64,000 bases of DNA from Azolla caroliniana (Eukaryota > Polypodiophyta): NCBI GenBank assembly GCA_043228905.1, contig JBHGNT010000013.1:20460001-20524000 (forward strand). The letters are read 5' to 3'. The notes under the pieces are model-generated. The model saw nothing but the letters and a program-made list of their open reading frames with translations, was not told the origin of the DNA and made no database searches. This document shows positions 24,043 to 36,756 of the stretch, one piece after another (positions within the stretch are counted from its first letter, which is position 1; each line of letters starts with the position of its first letter). A program made the position numbers and the translations under genes.

Positions 24043-27000
24043 TCTCAATACTAAAACTCCAATGCATTAATAGAGCTTTTGAGGTTTATCGTAAGTTCTA
24101 AATGTTGCTTTTTGTTTTTGACTGACAACTCATTCTATTTTTTTGTCAAATGTTTTATTTCCGTCATTATATTTTTCTGCATACATATTTGAGATTAACA
24201 TCTACACAATATCAACTACATTCTTAATAATCATAAATAATATAAAGCATATAATCATCATAATATATAATATCATCAAAATCTCACGATTTTCTATTTA
24301 TGTGTCAATGGGTAATTGGTCGAATCAAAGGCAAGCTATACTACTAGTATTGACATTACCAAGACGATCTTCACACATCAACGAATACATCATACTTTCT
24401 TTGCTACTTAATAGGAATCATATAGCCCTGAACTTCCAAGGAAGAGTGTTAAATTCTTGTATTTTTATTGTTTTCCCCAATTGGCAAGGGACCTAGATGA
24501 AAAAGTGACCATTTTTCTTACTTTACAAAAGTTATGATTCAATATCCATGCACCCATCTATGATATTGCCAATCCGTAATGGTTTCCCTTATCATGAGCT
24601 CCATAACTCCTACTAATGCTACGAGTCAATCAAGGGCTACATGAGTGGGCTCCCAACCAATATATTGCACAGGGGTTACATATACATCAGGCAATAGCAA
24701 TTTGTCGTGCATATATGCTTTGGCCTTGTGGTCCATGACCTTACCACCCATCTCATTGAGAAACGAAGGCAATTATCTCCCCACATCATAGGTGCTTCCC
24801 TTGCTTCAGAGATCTCTCCATTTTGGATCAACATATTGTATAGATCTCCTGAAAACAAAAATTACAATCTATCTTTCTTGGGACTCTTGAATGAATACAT
24901 AACAAATTCTTCAATGAAATTTATTTTTACTTGCTTTTTTTTTTTTGCTTAGCTACATTTATTTTGGTTTGTTTCTCCAAGGACAAGATTGTACTATTTC
25001 GTTTCGTTTTGTCGGCCATTTTGGCCCCTTAAAAGCCATTAGTATGTCTGTCTTTCTTTGAGAACTTGCTATCTAGAACGCATATGATGTTGTTTCATTG
25101 ATTCTTGACACACCATACACTTGAGAAATACCTTTGACCTTACATATTCTTGATTGCCAAAGGGAAAAATATACATGGATAAAGTGACATGTCGGGCAAT
25201 TATTGACCACATTAGTAAGCATGTTTTTGATTAAGCATGTTTTTGATTGCATGCAACGTGTCTTATGCTAATGTTGTTTTTATGTTCAATGAACATACCC
25301 TTGCCCATCATAGAACTTTGTGCCACAAAAGGACACTATTTTGTAATACTATTATGAATTTTATTGATTCAGTTATTTGGGTAGAAAAGGTGATTTCATA
25401 TCAACCAATGAGTAATGGCTAGCCGAAGGTGTTGCAAATAACATGATCTAGACAATTTTAGGTGTTTCACAATAGATAAAATGTGAATGGTAACATCATG
25501 TACATCTATTTACAAATTGCATACAACATGTACATATTATTACTTCCAACTCTTGTGCTCGTAATGCATGAGAGTGACAATTAATAATTCGTGGCCAAAA
25601 ATATCCCTTGTCCCTCACACATCTTTTGGATCAAATATCTATTATTCACGAATTTCTTCTGAACATGTCATTACCTTAGTGCAAGCTCATGTTATCAAAG
25701 AAACTGGATATACTCATAAGGCCAACAAAGCATCTTCAATCTTGTCTCTTTAGTTGTGGGTTACACTATACTATACAATCGTCATTCCATGTATACTTGT
25801 GGATAAAAACCAAAATATTAATGTTGTAAAACCATTTTATTGGAGGAAACTAACATTGTACACAACCTCAAACTTAATAATAATGAAGAGCTTTTGTAAT
25901 GAATGTAAAATCCATTGTGTTCCTTGAGACTTGATCTCATACCTCATATGTTACAAAGTGATAAATTGTTGGCATGTGAAATGGCAATGCTTACTTTCAC
26001 ACTGTCTCACAATACATAATGTTTTGTTAATATTATGCACAACAGAAGATTGACAAATGCAAACTTAAGGGCATCGATAAACACCTAATTATTTAATTGG
26101 TTGTTAAACTTTGACGTACTTTAAAATGTATGGGACATATAAATGATAAAGTCTTTCGATTTTACTTGTCACAAATCATTACAATGACATTCATGGATAT
26201 TATTGACCTTTAGCTCAAACTCAGATGTGTACAACAAAGGCGACATCTATTAATCTAGAATATATTATGGTTTTCGTAATTGGATTTTTATTGAGGTTAA
26301 TGTTGATAAGATATATAGGAAGTCATTGCACGTGTTTTGTTCCAAGACATAACAATATCCTACAACTTTGATGTGTTTGCAATAGAAATAAAAGTGTGTC
26401 GATATCCATTCCATAGTTCGTTAGGTTTTGTTAAGAGAATAGATTTCACAATTAAGCTTGATCTCAACTTATGACAATATATTGGTTGTGTGTTCTCTGG
26501 TGAATCCTCATAACTCCGATGCACTTAATATATACTTCACCCACATTCAATGGACAAGTGATTGCATTCCTAATTTACAAGTTTTGGTTTTGTTGATGGA
26601 GGACATTTTGAGCTTGAGGTTGAACTTAACCAATTTACAACAAGTCATTCAATGTCTTGTATTTGAGCCATGTTGAGGTGGATGGACATCAACCACTTGC
26701 ACTATAAAGTGGCAACAATCTCATATTGTATTGTGGTATTGTTAATCGATTCAATATCGTGCATGTGATTTGCCATCACTCGACCACAACAAGCCATTCA
26801 ATGTGACAGATGGAGGTGGACATCAACCACCCACAATGTGAATGTACATATGTTTCTTATATTTGCTATTTGTTTTATAGTCAACTACATTTTGTGACCT
26901 TAAGTAGTTGGGCCGAGACCTAGTCATTCGGAGTGTGATGCAAGAGACATGTCTCATGTGATGCCATGCCAAGGCGGTTTCTTGTTTTCTTGAGTGGTAG

Positions 27001-28506
27001 AAAAAAGATAAAATTAGGGAAATATGTTGATATTTTTGTTTCTCCATGGGTTTATGTAGCAATCGACAATGGTGTGGTTTAAACCACACTGAACCGTGGA
27101 ACCACAACCTAATGATTTTAAGGGTTTGGTTCATGTTTCAATTTTTGTAGATGGTTCGGTTTGGGGAATCAACTATCAATCGGTTCATTTTGAGCCTTTA
27201 TTGGGGGCTTTAGGTTTGTGGCTTAATGGTTTCTAAATATCTAGAACCGTTTGGTTTGAGTTTTGGATTTTCTATAATGGTCCAATTTGAACGGTCTCAT
27301 GGTTGAGTTTAAGTTTCAACATTTTGAAATGGTTCGAGTTTGAGACTCCCGAACCAAATTGTTTGTGATTGTTAGGTTAAAAAATGGAGTGGTGGAAGTT
27401 ATAAGCCCATTTGAGAAGAGTTTGGCAATGTTAAAAAAGTATTAAGTTGATTCAAATCAAGGTCTCTAGGATATATATGCTCTTACTTTTTGAGATCGGA
27501 TCACTTGCCATTGACATCATAGACATGGAGAGGGTCGAGGCATACATGCTTGAGGTTTTTAAAAAAAACCTCATATCGACATCTTTGAATTGCACGGAAA
27601 GCAAATAAAAGAAGTTCAAAAGACATGTAAAAATAAAACATTGAGTTCCAGATGGATGCAACATGTGAGGGAATGGGGTAAGGAAGATGGGATGTATTAC
27701 AATTGCTTGGTGATGCCTGTGTAGATCCCTTGGTGAATGAGATTTGTTTGGAAAGCATATGTATCATGGCTTGGGGAATACATACAATCACAATTTTCAT
27801 GCATTATATCACGTATGTTGCATCGTCTTCTTCTTCAAACACTTGAAGCCCCATCCATGTGGCCATAAGTCATGCACCATAACTTCCATTATTCGACTTT
27901 GGTTCTTTACTATGAGAGACAGAGTGGCAAGGAGATCAATTGGCTATGCAAATCCAAGAAGTATTGTAGGGAACTCCCACAATGCTCTCTATCTTCTGTT
28001 GTCACTCAACCTCCCAAAACGAAGACGCCACAAACTTCTGAACCCTAGCAAAGATCTCGACACGCAACTTCTCTCTTTCTAGTAGGGGTCAAAATGGGCA
28101 CTCTCTCGCCCGATCGAATGGCCCACAGAAACTAAGAAGAAAAACCTACAAAATTAATAAGCCAAAGTGTAGTGTCTCTTCCTTCATTAATAACCTAAGA
28201 GAAGAATGTGTGTGTGTGTGTGTGTAGTGTTTCTTCCTTCATTAATAACCTCAGAGAAGAATGTGTGTGTGTGTTAATCATCTCAGAGATCTGTCTCTCT
28301 CTCATTTCTTCTTCCTTCATTAATTTATTCCTCTTCTTCTCTGTCCTTCTCTTGCCCATCGCCATCGCCATCGCCAGCGAGGAAGGACCAGGTTTTCCCC
28401 ATAACAGCTCCACATTCACGCATAGAAGACATGTGTCTGTGAAAAGGAAAGGCCGCCATTTCTTCTCCTTCTCCCTCCCAAAGTGGCTGCTATAAGAGAG
28501 AATGGC
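24043..28506. other. Long gene-poor stretch, no gene seen
   Basis: AT-rich DNA with no supported coding sequence. Includes a short direct repeat AGCATGTTTTTGATT (about 25217 and 25233), a partly repeated CATTCAATGT...GGTGGACATCAACCAC block at 26648-26700 and 26795-26830, and a TTCGGTTTGG/GAACC-rich piece at 27150-27360. The right end, 28200-28480, is (GT)n- and CT-rich and is probably the leader of the next gene. Confidence 0.4.
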
Positions 28507-31190
28507 ATGTTGTCTTCTTCTGCCAAATCCATACCTTCTTTTTCGTCTCCTTCCTCCTCCTCCTCCTCTCTCAGAATAGAAAGAAATTCACGCAGACATG
28601 ACTTCAGAAGTCGCTCAGAAGGAGATTTAAATGCATCTTTCACTAAAAGTGAAGATGATCTCAGTGAAAAATACCTTGTTAGGGTGTCATTTCCGGTTTC
28701 TTCTTCTTCTTCTTCTTCTTCCTGTTCTTTGCCAACCTTCAAGATCGACGAGACACAAGCAGAAATAGAAGGATTTATCATGGAAAATGATGATAATGAT
28801 GATGGAGACAGTGATGTAATTGAGGAATCCCACATCATTAAGGGTATCTCATCACACGGAAGCTTTCCATGGGATTTTGTTGTACCGAGAGTTGATTTGC
28901 CTGTATCAAAGATTGATCTGTGTCCGCGATTTGAACCAAGAGGAGATTCTTTTCGGGATAGATTTCCAAGTATAGTTTCATGTTTTGATCCGAAAAGGAA
29001 GAATGTTCGCTGGAGCGATAATGTTGGTGAAGAGCTTGTGCATGTCCTCGAGTTTGAAGTGAGGTATAATTTTTAAACTTAACATGTTCAAAATTTTAAG
29101 TTTGGTGTATAGTTACTGAACTAGAGTTTAATTATAATTAATTCTGACTTTGGGATCAAGTCGGTATTCAACTAGATTTGCTATACGTCATTGACTTTGA
29201 TTTGGTGTCAAGGCATTATTGAACTTAAGACATGTAGATTTGCATTATCATTGAGTTTAAATTGAAGCTGAGGTAGTGTTTAACTTATGACATTGTAGAT
29301 TTGCTTCATAAATGAGTTTGAATTGAGTTCAAGGTAGTATTGAGCTTGACATTGTGTTTCTGTTTTACTATTGAATTGCCACTGGTACCAATGAACTAAG
29401 TCAGTGTAGATCTGCTTCATAATCGAGTTTGATTTGAGGTCAAGGTATTGTTAAACTGGAGATAGGAGTTTTTCTTTGTAATTCAGTTTGAAATGAATTG
29501 AGGTATTATTGAATTTAATACGTTGTAGATTTTGCAGTATCACTGTGTGTGAATTAAGGTTAAAGTATTACTGAAGCTAGCATTGTAGAGTTTCCTTTAT
29601 CAATGAGTTTCATTTGACTTTGTAGTAGGTATTGAACTTGGTATTCTATTCATTGAACTCAAAGTTGAAATAGAGGTAGCATTTGAAATGGACATTGTAC
29701 AATGTAGATTTGTTTAATAATTCAGATTGAATTTGAGGGTAAGATATCTTTGTAGATTTACGCTATAATTAAATTGAAATCGAGGTCGAAACATGCTTGA
29801 GCGTGGCATTTTAAAAATCTGTTGTTTATACTTGCATCTGAAATTTGAACTGACGTCGAGTTGTTGAAATGGACATTGTGGATTTTGTCTATGATCTTGA
29901 TTCATTAAGCTTTGATTCGGAAATCTGTCCATTTTTTACTTCTGTTGATTTCCCTCATATGTATTAAGGATAAACGTTTGATGTTGGGCATGTTTTCAAA
30001 TGTTTCAGGTGCTATCTCTATTAGTTTGAATTGTGGTGAATATTGGCTACCAAATATTTGAAATATTGATGTTTCACATCATAGCCACATGTTACCGATG
30101 GTGTATGAGTTTTCTTTTTGAGAGGAGGTGCTAAAGGTGGCAATAAAAATTGAGATGCACATATAGCCCTTCTCTTGCTAGTTGACATGTGATTGCACTC
30201 TATCCCTCTATCCATAACAACTATATATTCTAAATAAAGAATCAAAATTAGTTAAAGAAAAATTTCGCATGCCATCAAGAGGTTTATGTGATTGTTTTGG
30301 GAAAGGATTAAGCTCATTTTGGATATGGCTGTAGATAAGAGGCTCCATATATAGGCATTTTTTCAATTTCATCTAGTGCTTGTTTCAAATTAGACTAGAG
30401 ATTTTGTTTATGTTTTCATTCTCATGTAAGTTATGCCCTGAATTTTGGTGGAGGGAAGTTAGAGGAAAACAAACATACAAAGGTTTTCCTGGTTCCATTT
30501 TCGATTACACTTGAAAGTTTGAGAGCATGGACATTTTAAAACTTTTGAGGTCCAGTCGGTTGCCTTATGGAAGCCAATTTAAAAGATCAGAGACTGCTAA
30601 ATTTTTTGATTGCATACAGACAAAACCTACGACCATGCTTCATATAATTTCATGCATAAAAAGCGTACTTTGATGATGCATTTTTACATTTTTTTTACAA
30701 GACTATATGCTAGGAACGCTCGTTGAATGATAAAAATAAAAACCATATGCACATGTCTGTATACTTCATCACGAATTGTAGGAATGGAAGTTCTGGGCTG
30801 ATCTCCTAACAATTTTTATGAACCATTTGACAGATGGTTATTATATGCATGTGCTGTAGAAGAGTTGCTTGAGTTTTTTTATTTTCTACAATCAAAGTTT
30901 TGGGTAATAAGCCTAATGTGACATTCTCATTTCCTAGATTAGCTAGAGTCCTAGTATGATCCCCCTTTGTTTGACTCTTTAATTGCTCTTATGTTCCATC
31001 ATAATTGTTTTTACTGAAATGTTTTGGTTTCTGAATGGAGAAATTTTTATCTGATGTGTTCATATGTGAATGTTTGTTGACTGATCCATATGTGTGCATT
31101 AACAGTGATGTTGATGACTCTGAAGACGATGAATACGATGAAGATGATACATATACATATTCTCATGCATGTACATGCAACATCCAATAG
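28507..31190 (+). CDS. Ser-rich acidic protein with RVxF-like motif, unknown function (2 exons)
   Basis: Exons 28507-29063 and 31106-31190 join in phase 2 to give 213 residues. I do not recognise the family. Residues ~1-90 are low complexity, with two poly-Ser runs coded by TCC/TTC repeats and basic patches. The middle is acidic (ENDDNDDGDSDVIEE). A better-ordered part follows: GSFPWDFVVPRVDLP, CPRFEPRGDSFRDRFPSIVS, then DPKRKNVRWSDNVGEELVHV, and exon 2 adds an acidic tail, DVDDSEDDEYDEDD. KNVRW fits the protein phosphatase 1 docking consensus [KR]-x-[VI]-x-[FW], so a PP1-binding regulator is possible (inference only). The donor AG|GTATAA and acceptor ACAG|T keep the frame open into a coherent acidic tail. 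The first in-frame ATG is used; an upstream non-AUG start or extra leader exon cannot be excluded. Confidence 0.7.
29100..29930. repeat. Decayed ~60-bp tandem array in the intron
   Basis: Variants of TGTAGATTTGCTTCATAA, GAGTTTGAATTGAG, TCAAGGTAGTATTGAACTT recur roughly every 60 bp through the first 850 bp of the 2-kb intron, with about a dozen copies. It has no coding content. Confidence 0.75.
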
Positions 31191-33439
31191 TGGTAACTTG
31201 AAGACCGAGCTTGGAGATCTGTAACAGTCCAAGTCAGTCATTTGATGGGATCCAATGTTACCATAAAGGGCATATATACAATGTTCTTTATCAAGTTTAC
31301 AATTGAGGTACCATCTACTGCTTAATTGCAAGAAATTTTCAAAACGTTGTGGCTAATGTGTGATATATGCGTTGGTAAAACAAAAGACACAAAATTTACC
31401 TTTATCCCTTCAACCCAGGCTCGGGAAAACAAAATATAACCAAGCTTTTGGTGTTGTATTGATGAAGAGTGCAATTGCGCTTTTCTGGCTAGCTTTTGTG
31501 TGATTCTTGTTTACACAGCTTTGAAACAAATCTGCAAAGAGTGGTTTATTAGGAAGGAAGGTTATTTGCCTTTCAGTTAATGGAAGGGCACAACAAGCAA
31601 TGTTTCAATTTCCATTGATCGGGGCTCATGTAAGCGAGCCGCAGATGAATATTGTTTGTATTTAGGTTTGTTTTGTTTGACGTAAGAATAAAACCCAAAT
31701 ACGATCCATCCAATCTTGAAAATGTGATTTGTATTCTTCAGATGATCATTTGGTTGTAAACTTAACCTTGACTGAGAAAAAAAAATTTGTGTTTGCATTG
31801 AGCTGGTTTTGTGCATCCAGTTTCTAGAAATGGTGATTGCATATAATTTATTACATGTGGCTAACAAAGGAAAGAGTTCATGCCCACTTCCTTGAAAAAT
31901 TACCATTTATTTCATTCTAACCACTGTACAGATTACAAATACTCTCCACAACATATGTAATTGGGTCTGTGCTGTCTATATTGATTGATCTTTGTTTTTA
32001 TTGCACCGAAGTTTGTAGCGTAAAGACTTGGGCCTTGGTGTCCTCCCTAATGGATCAAGGCTCTTGCGTTGCAATGAGGTAAGAAGGCATTGGTTTGGTA
32101 AAGTTGGAGTTTCTAAAGTAGTTGGTATATCAATCAATTTGTATTTTTTTTACCTTTCCTTTGGCTTGTGGTACTCAAACCTAGGGCATGAGTATTAGAA
32201 ATAACATTATGACGGCTTTACCGTACAAAGTAGCTTTGGATACCTTTGAAACTCCTAAAGCAAAGTGTTGATGTGCAATATTGTATGCAAAATCCTTCAC
32301 ATTAGGAACTTAATTTCAAACAAGAACCTTGCCTTATTGAGATTGATGTGTAAATTTTTATTATGGTCTTCATGGGTTAATATAAATTATGTGACCAATA
32401 TGCAATACTTTCACATAGTAAGTGGAGTTGATTGCGGATTCTTGATGTTTAATAATTTTAATAATGAATGCGACAATTAAGATCATGAAAAAGATGTGTA
32501 GGGATAGGTTTCGATGGAAAATGTGAAAAGTGGACTCAATTGTGATTAATGATGGATCACTGTAATAAATTGTGGTGTGCAGATTCATGTGTAGTCATCA
32601 AGAATTCTTGCATGTGCTCCTACCCGTCTCTCCCATCCAAGAGACTGTGAGAAATAAATAAAAACAGTGGAAACTTTCACCTTAGTGAAGTGGTTTCAAA
32701 GTGGTTTTGTGGTTGAACCTTATAAGATAATGTTTGAAATATGAATCTCCACACATATTTGAAGTCGTGATATATTGATGTTGCAAGAAGTTCAATTTCA
32801 TTAAGGAATCTATGAGGACATCATGAGCAAGTGCCATCCATCTTCCAAACTATTTACAAATGTCTTATGTCCATTAGAATCTCTAAAATTTACATGGCAT
32901 ATTCTCTTTTGAACTTCTTTAATTGATCCCCATGCAAATATAGAAATTTAATGTGAGATGTTCTTTTAACCTTAAGCATGTACTCAACAAACTTTTCCAT
33001 ACTCATTCTCCCAATGGGGAGGTTTTTAGTCTCAAGTAGGAGCATGTATGAGAATTGTACCTTGACATGCAAAAACTTCATAAGAAAACACGTTGGACAT
33101 TTATCCTAACTCTTTTTCTAAGAGGACTTAGAGATGCTACCATGCTATACATGAATTGAAGCATTTGCTATCAAGAGTAGGCAATAGATTTTATTGTCAA
33201 CAAAGGTCAAATATGATCTATGGACCAAAAGCAAAATCGTTTAATATACGATGTGTCACTAGTTGGCTATTCAAGAATTTTACTAATATATGATGCAATT
33301 GAGAGTACACTTTGTGATTGTGAAGGGAATGTGTGTAGGGAGTGGATGAGATTGATAATATGTGTGTCAAAGTCGAGAGGGAGATCTTTTTTTTTGTTCA
33401 TGCAAGACGAGATTGCAATATATGAGCTGGGAATTAACC
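31191..33439. other. Intergenic, no gene seen
   Basis: The first few hundred bases are the probable 3' UTR of the 28.5-kb gene. The remainder is AT-rich with unsupported short frames. Confidence 0.45.
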
Positions 33440-33515
33440 CATGCCAAGAATCAAACTTGGGTTCTCCCAAATTTACGACTTTGATGCTACAAAGTAAACC
33501 ACTGAGCCCAAAAGC
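33440..33515 (-). repeat. tRNA-like / SINE-like sequence
   Basis: On the minus strand, TTGGGCTCAGTGGTTTA (33510-33494) matches the pol III box A, and AAGTTTGATTCTT (33459-33447) matches box B at tRNA-like spacing. No complete cloverleaf was found, so it is more likely a SINE head or decayed tRNA than a gene. Confidence 0.4.
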
Positions 33516-34327
33516 TAGAGACAAACTCATCGAGTACGATAATTACAATCCTCCTTGAAGTTGTCTTTACATATGCATGCGTTACTTTGATTGACATCTA
33601 CACATTCACATATTCAAAAAAGATACACGAGACTTATCTTAATGGTAGATTTTTTTGAGTTTATATGTGTGTACATACATAAATACATTATAAGCACTCC
33701 CTGAGGAAAACATGTTCTAGTATTGATGAATAATAACAAAAGGCTAGAGAGAGGATGGAAAAAGGACATTGAATTTCCAAGAATGTTGGAGATGAGAATG
33801 TACGACTTCTCAAGTTTAACACCCCGAATATTATATTGAATGATGTGAAACCCATGATGGTATTATTATGAGGTAGCACCTTGAAGACGTTTCAAAGCTA
33901 GTTAGTGAGCAACCATTGCTCGACCATATGCCGGTGTCTATTGGGACTCTAATGAAAGGGGTGATGAATTGTGTTGTGGTGCAGGAAAGTGGCGAGGTAA
34001 AACATCGTGTGCTGGCGAGAACTCTCAAGTCGACGAGTTGGCCGGCAGTCCCGAGTAGAGGAGTTACGATTTCGAGGCAGACAGGCGAAAACAATGCACC
34101 CGGCACCGCTGTCCTTCCTTCCTTCCTTCCTTGAAGGAATCTGCAACGGTTCGGTATCGGCTTAACCGGTTTGGACAGGCCTCCAATGTAAGTAAGTCAG
34201 TCATAGCACGCGGACACAGACAGACAGACAGACATTTATTTGTTGTTACACATGGGGCCAAATTACAAAACTATCCCCGTCATTCTCCTAATCCCTTCAG
34301 CGTGGCCGAACCCCACGTCAATGTTTC
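33516..34327. other. RPS10 upstream region
   Basis: No gene is supported. From about 33950 the DNA becomes GC-rich compared with its surroundings, with CCTTCCTT repeats (34110-34131) and a CAGA repeat (34218-34232), consistent with a promoter-proximal region. Confidence 0.45.
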
Positions 34328-34335
34328 TAGGGTTT
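34328..34335. promoter_or_regulatory. Telo-box upstream of RPS10
   Basis: TAGGGTTT (reverse AAACCCTA) lies 76 bp before the ATG, next to a (TTC)n leader tract (34354-34384). Telo-boxes in this place are characteristic of plant ribosomal protein genes. A second TTTAGGGTTTA lies in intron 1 near 34562. Confidence 0.65.
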
Positions 34336-34410
34336 ACTGATCTCAATCCCTCCCTTCTTCTTCTTCTTCTTCTTCTTCTTCTTCCTTTCTGCGTCTCGGC
34401 TCCTTCCACA

Positions 34411-36756
34411 ATGGTAAGCTTTCTTTCCCTTTCTCTTCTTCCCTTTCCCTTCCTTCTCTTTTATGTGTTTTCTTTCTTCTGCTCCCCCCCCCCCCCCCCC
34501 ACCCTTTCCTCCCCTTAAACTATCTATTTTCATCGCCATTTCCTGCATTCAAGCACCTTGATTTAGGGTTTACCTGATCTGCGTGAAGCTTTTCTTGCTG
34601 CTCCACTTCCCGATCTAGTGTTTCCTTCATTTGTTCTCTTCCCATCCATACCCAATTATGTGTATGCTGACACGATTTCTTCCTTCGCATTCTCCGTCTT
34701 CGCTTTGAATCTGCGTCTGCAGTCACGCGTTCTTTCTTCAAATTCTCTGTTTTTCTTGAATCCCGTGTTTCTACCTCGTGCATTTGCTTAGTTTGGGGTT
34801 TAGTTCATATTCTTAGAAGCGATTCATTACTTTTTAAGTTCAGTTTCTTGATATTGATTCTATCTTAGCTGTGAGCTGAATTCCGCTCTCTCTTTGATGT
34901 GTTATCTTGAACTCGACAGTATTAAATCGATAAATTTTGGTTTATATCTATGTTCACATCTCCCTTTTCTAATCCTTGGCAGTTGATCCCTAAGAAGAAC
35001 AGAACCGAGGTCTACAAATATCTGTTCAAAGGTAATAATAATTTTTTGTCTGTATAATAAGTGCTCGTCTTCTATTGTATATTCGCAAGCAGGTAATCAT
35101 CTTCTTTCTCTAGTATGGTATCAGGTAGTCATGTTTTGTGTAGTCATAGTAAGATAATAATTTCGAGTATATACTAATGACTCAGATAATAATGTTGTTT
35201 GTATAAGTTATGGTTAGTTGTAATCATCTTGTTTGTATAGTGTCAGGAAATCACGTTGTTTGTATATTTATTGTCAGGTAATGACATTGTTTGTACAGTT
35301 ATTGTCAGGTAATGACATTGTTTGTACAGTTATTGTCATGTAATCACGGTGTTTGTATATTTGTAGTGTTGGGTTATCATGTTTTTTGAATTGATATGGC
35401 CAGGTAATTGTCGTGTCTGTGTACTCCATAGTCCAATTATTCATCTTGTTTGTGGAATTTATGCCACATATAAACTTACGTTAATGTCTCGTCTATAATT
35501 GACTTTGTTATAATCGAATCAGGACAGGTATAGTCTTCTTGTTTGTATTGCCAGAATCTGATAATGTACTCTAATTATGTATAAGCCATCATAATCTATC
35601 TAATTTCAACTTTTTTGTGTATCATTATGTAGAGGGAGTGCTTTATGCAAAGAAGGATTACAACCTTGCAAAGCATCCTGAGATTGATGTCCCCAACCTA
35701 CAAGTCATTAAGCTAATGCAAAGCTTCAAGTCCAAGGAGTATGTGAAAGAGAATTTTGCCTGGATGCACTATTACTGGTACCTTACTAATGATGGAATCG
35801 AGCATTTGAGAACTTACCTCAACCTTCCATCTGAAATCGTGCCTGCTACTTTGAAAAAGTCAGCGAGGCCCCCTGGTAGACCCACAGGTGGTCCCCCTGG
35901 TGATAGGCCCAGGTACTTATTTTTCATCAGGCAGTTTCATTGCCTTTTATAGTATGTAGCCTTTTACTTTGGATTTGTAGTTCTGAGCTTAGATGTTCTT
36001 CATCTGAAACATGCTCATTTTCTTTTTTCTAACATACCCCATCACTGAAGTGAATTTCTGTATGTATGCATTATGCTGTTAAGTATGAATGTGGATATGA
36101 ATGTATGCTTGGTGGAGAGATGTGTGAGGTTTTTAATGCACCTTTCATTGGAAAGAGTTGTCAGATGGGATATGGAATTTTGAAAGTGTAGTGATCTCAT
36201 ATCAAAGCTCATGGGTATGGTAATTGTTCTCTTTGCTGGATTTGTAACAGATTTTAAATGTACAACCTGGTACTGTTTTTTTAGTTGCCTCTGTTTATCC
36301 TTTTTTTGCTAAGATTTTAAGTTTATATTTATATTGCTTATGCAGAGGCCCACCTCGTTTTGAGGGTGACAGACCAAGGTTTGGGGACCGAGAAGGTTAT
36401 CGTGGAGGGCCGCCCCGAGGTCCAGGTGGTTTTGGTGACAAAGGTGGCGCACCAGAGGGGTTTCAACCGTCATTTCGGGTATCTGCATTAAACAATTTCA
36501 AGCTTAGAATTAGCATGCCTAGTATAAGTAGTTAAACTTGAGGTTATTGATTTTAACCTTTGTTTAGGGTATGCCTGCAACCCCAAATTATTAGCATTAG
36601 TGTAGTGTACAATATAATGTAAAGTTAGCATCATTATAAGGTTCTTATTGATAGGATTCTTTCTTTCTGTTCTAGGGACCTGGTGAAGGAAGCCGCCCAG
36701 CTTTTGGGCGCGGTGGAGGTGGGTTTGGTGGAGCTGCACCACCTGCCCTTCCGTGA
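34411..36756 (+). CDS. RPS10: 40S ribosomal protein eS10 (5 exons)
   Basis: Component of the cytosolic small ribosomal subunit, in the beak/mRNA entry area. Exons 34411-34413, 34983-35031, 35633-35912, 36346-36478 and 36676-36756 give 181 residues. Exon 1 contributes only the ATG, and the protein starts [20 protein letters not shown]. The winged-helix core is clear: [55 protein letters not shown] and [16 protein letters not shown]. The C-terminal tail is rich in Gly, Pro and Arg ([16 protein letters not shown] through [10 protein letters not shown]), as in plant eS10. All splice sites are GT/AG and phases fit. A 17-C run in intron 1 (34484-34500) may be an assembly weak point. Identification is secure. 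Confidence 0.96.
34484..34500. repeat. Poly-C run of 17 in RPS10 intron 1
   Basis: An uninterrupted homopolymer 70 bp into intron 1. Its exact length is unreliable in most sequencing. Confidence 0.9.
35090..35460. repeat. ~31-bp tandem array in RPS10 intron 2
   Basis: The best copies, TTATTGTCAGGTAATGACAT followed by TGTTTGTACAG, stand back to back near 35269-35331. More diverged CAGGTAATCATCTTGTTTGT-like copies extend to both sides. It is non-coding. Confidence 0.8.

Noticed and set aside
24300-24496. A frame containing NFQGRVLNSCIFIV that recalls the plastid psbA word QGRVIN
   Set aside because: Only six or seven residues agree and the flanks do not match psbA. Chance is the simpler explanation.
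28416-28838. Long minus-strand frame opposite the Ser-rich gene
   Set aside because: It mirrors the repeats of the + strand gene, has no homology, and the + strand frame joins a sensible second exon.
34240-34518. 92-residue frame covering the RPS10 leader and intron 1 start
   Set aside because: Composed of poly-Leu/Ser/Pro from TTC and poly-C runs; the ATG of RPS10 splices out of it.
35260-35380. Regular ~31-bp repeats in RPS10 intron 2, superficially CRISPR-like
   Set aside because: Repeats are directly adjacent with no unique spacers, and the context is a plant intron.
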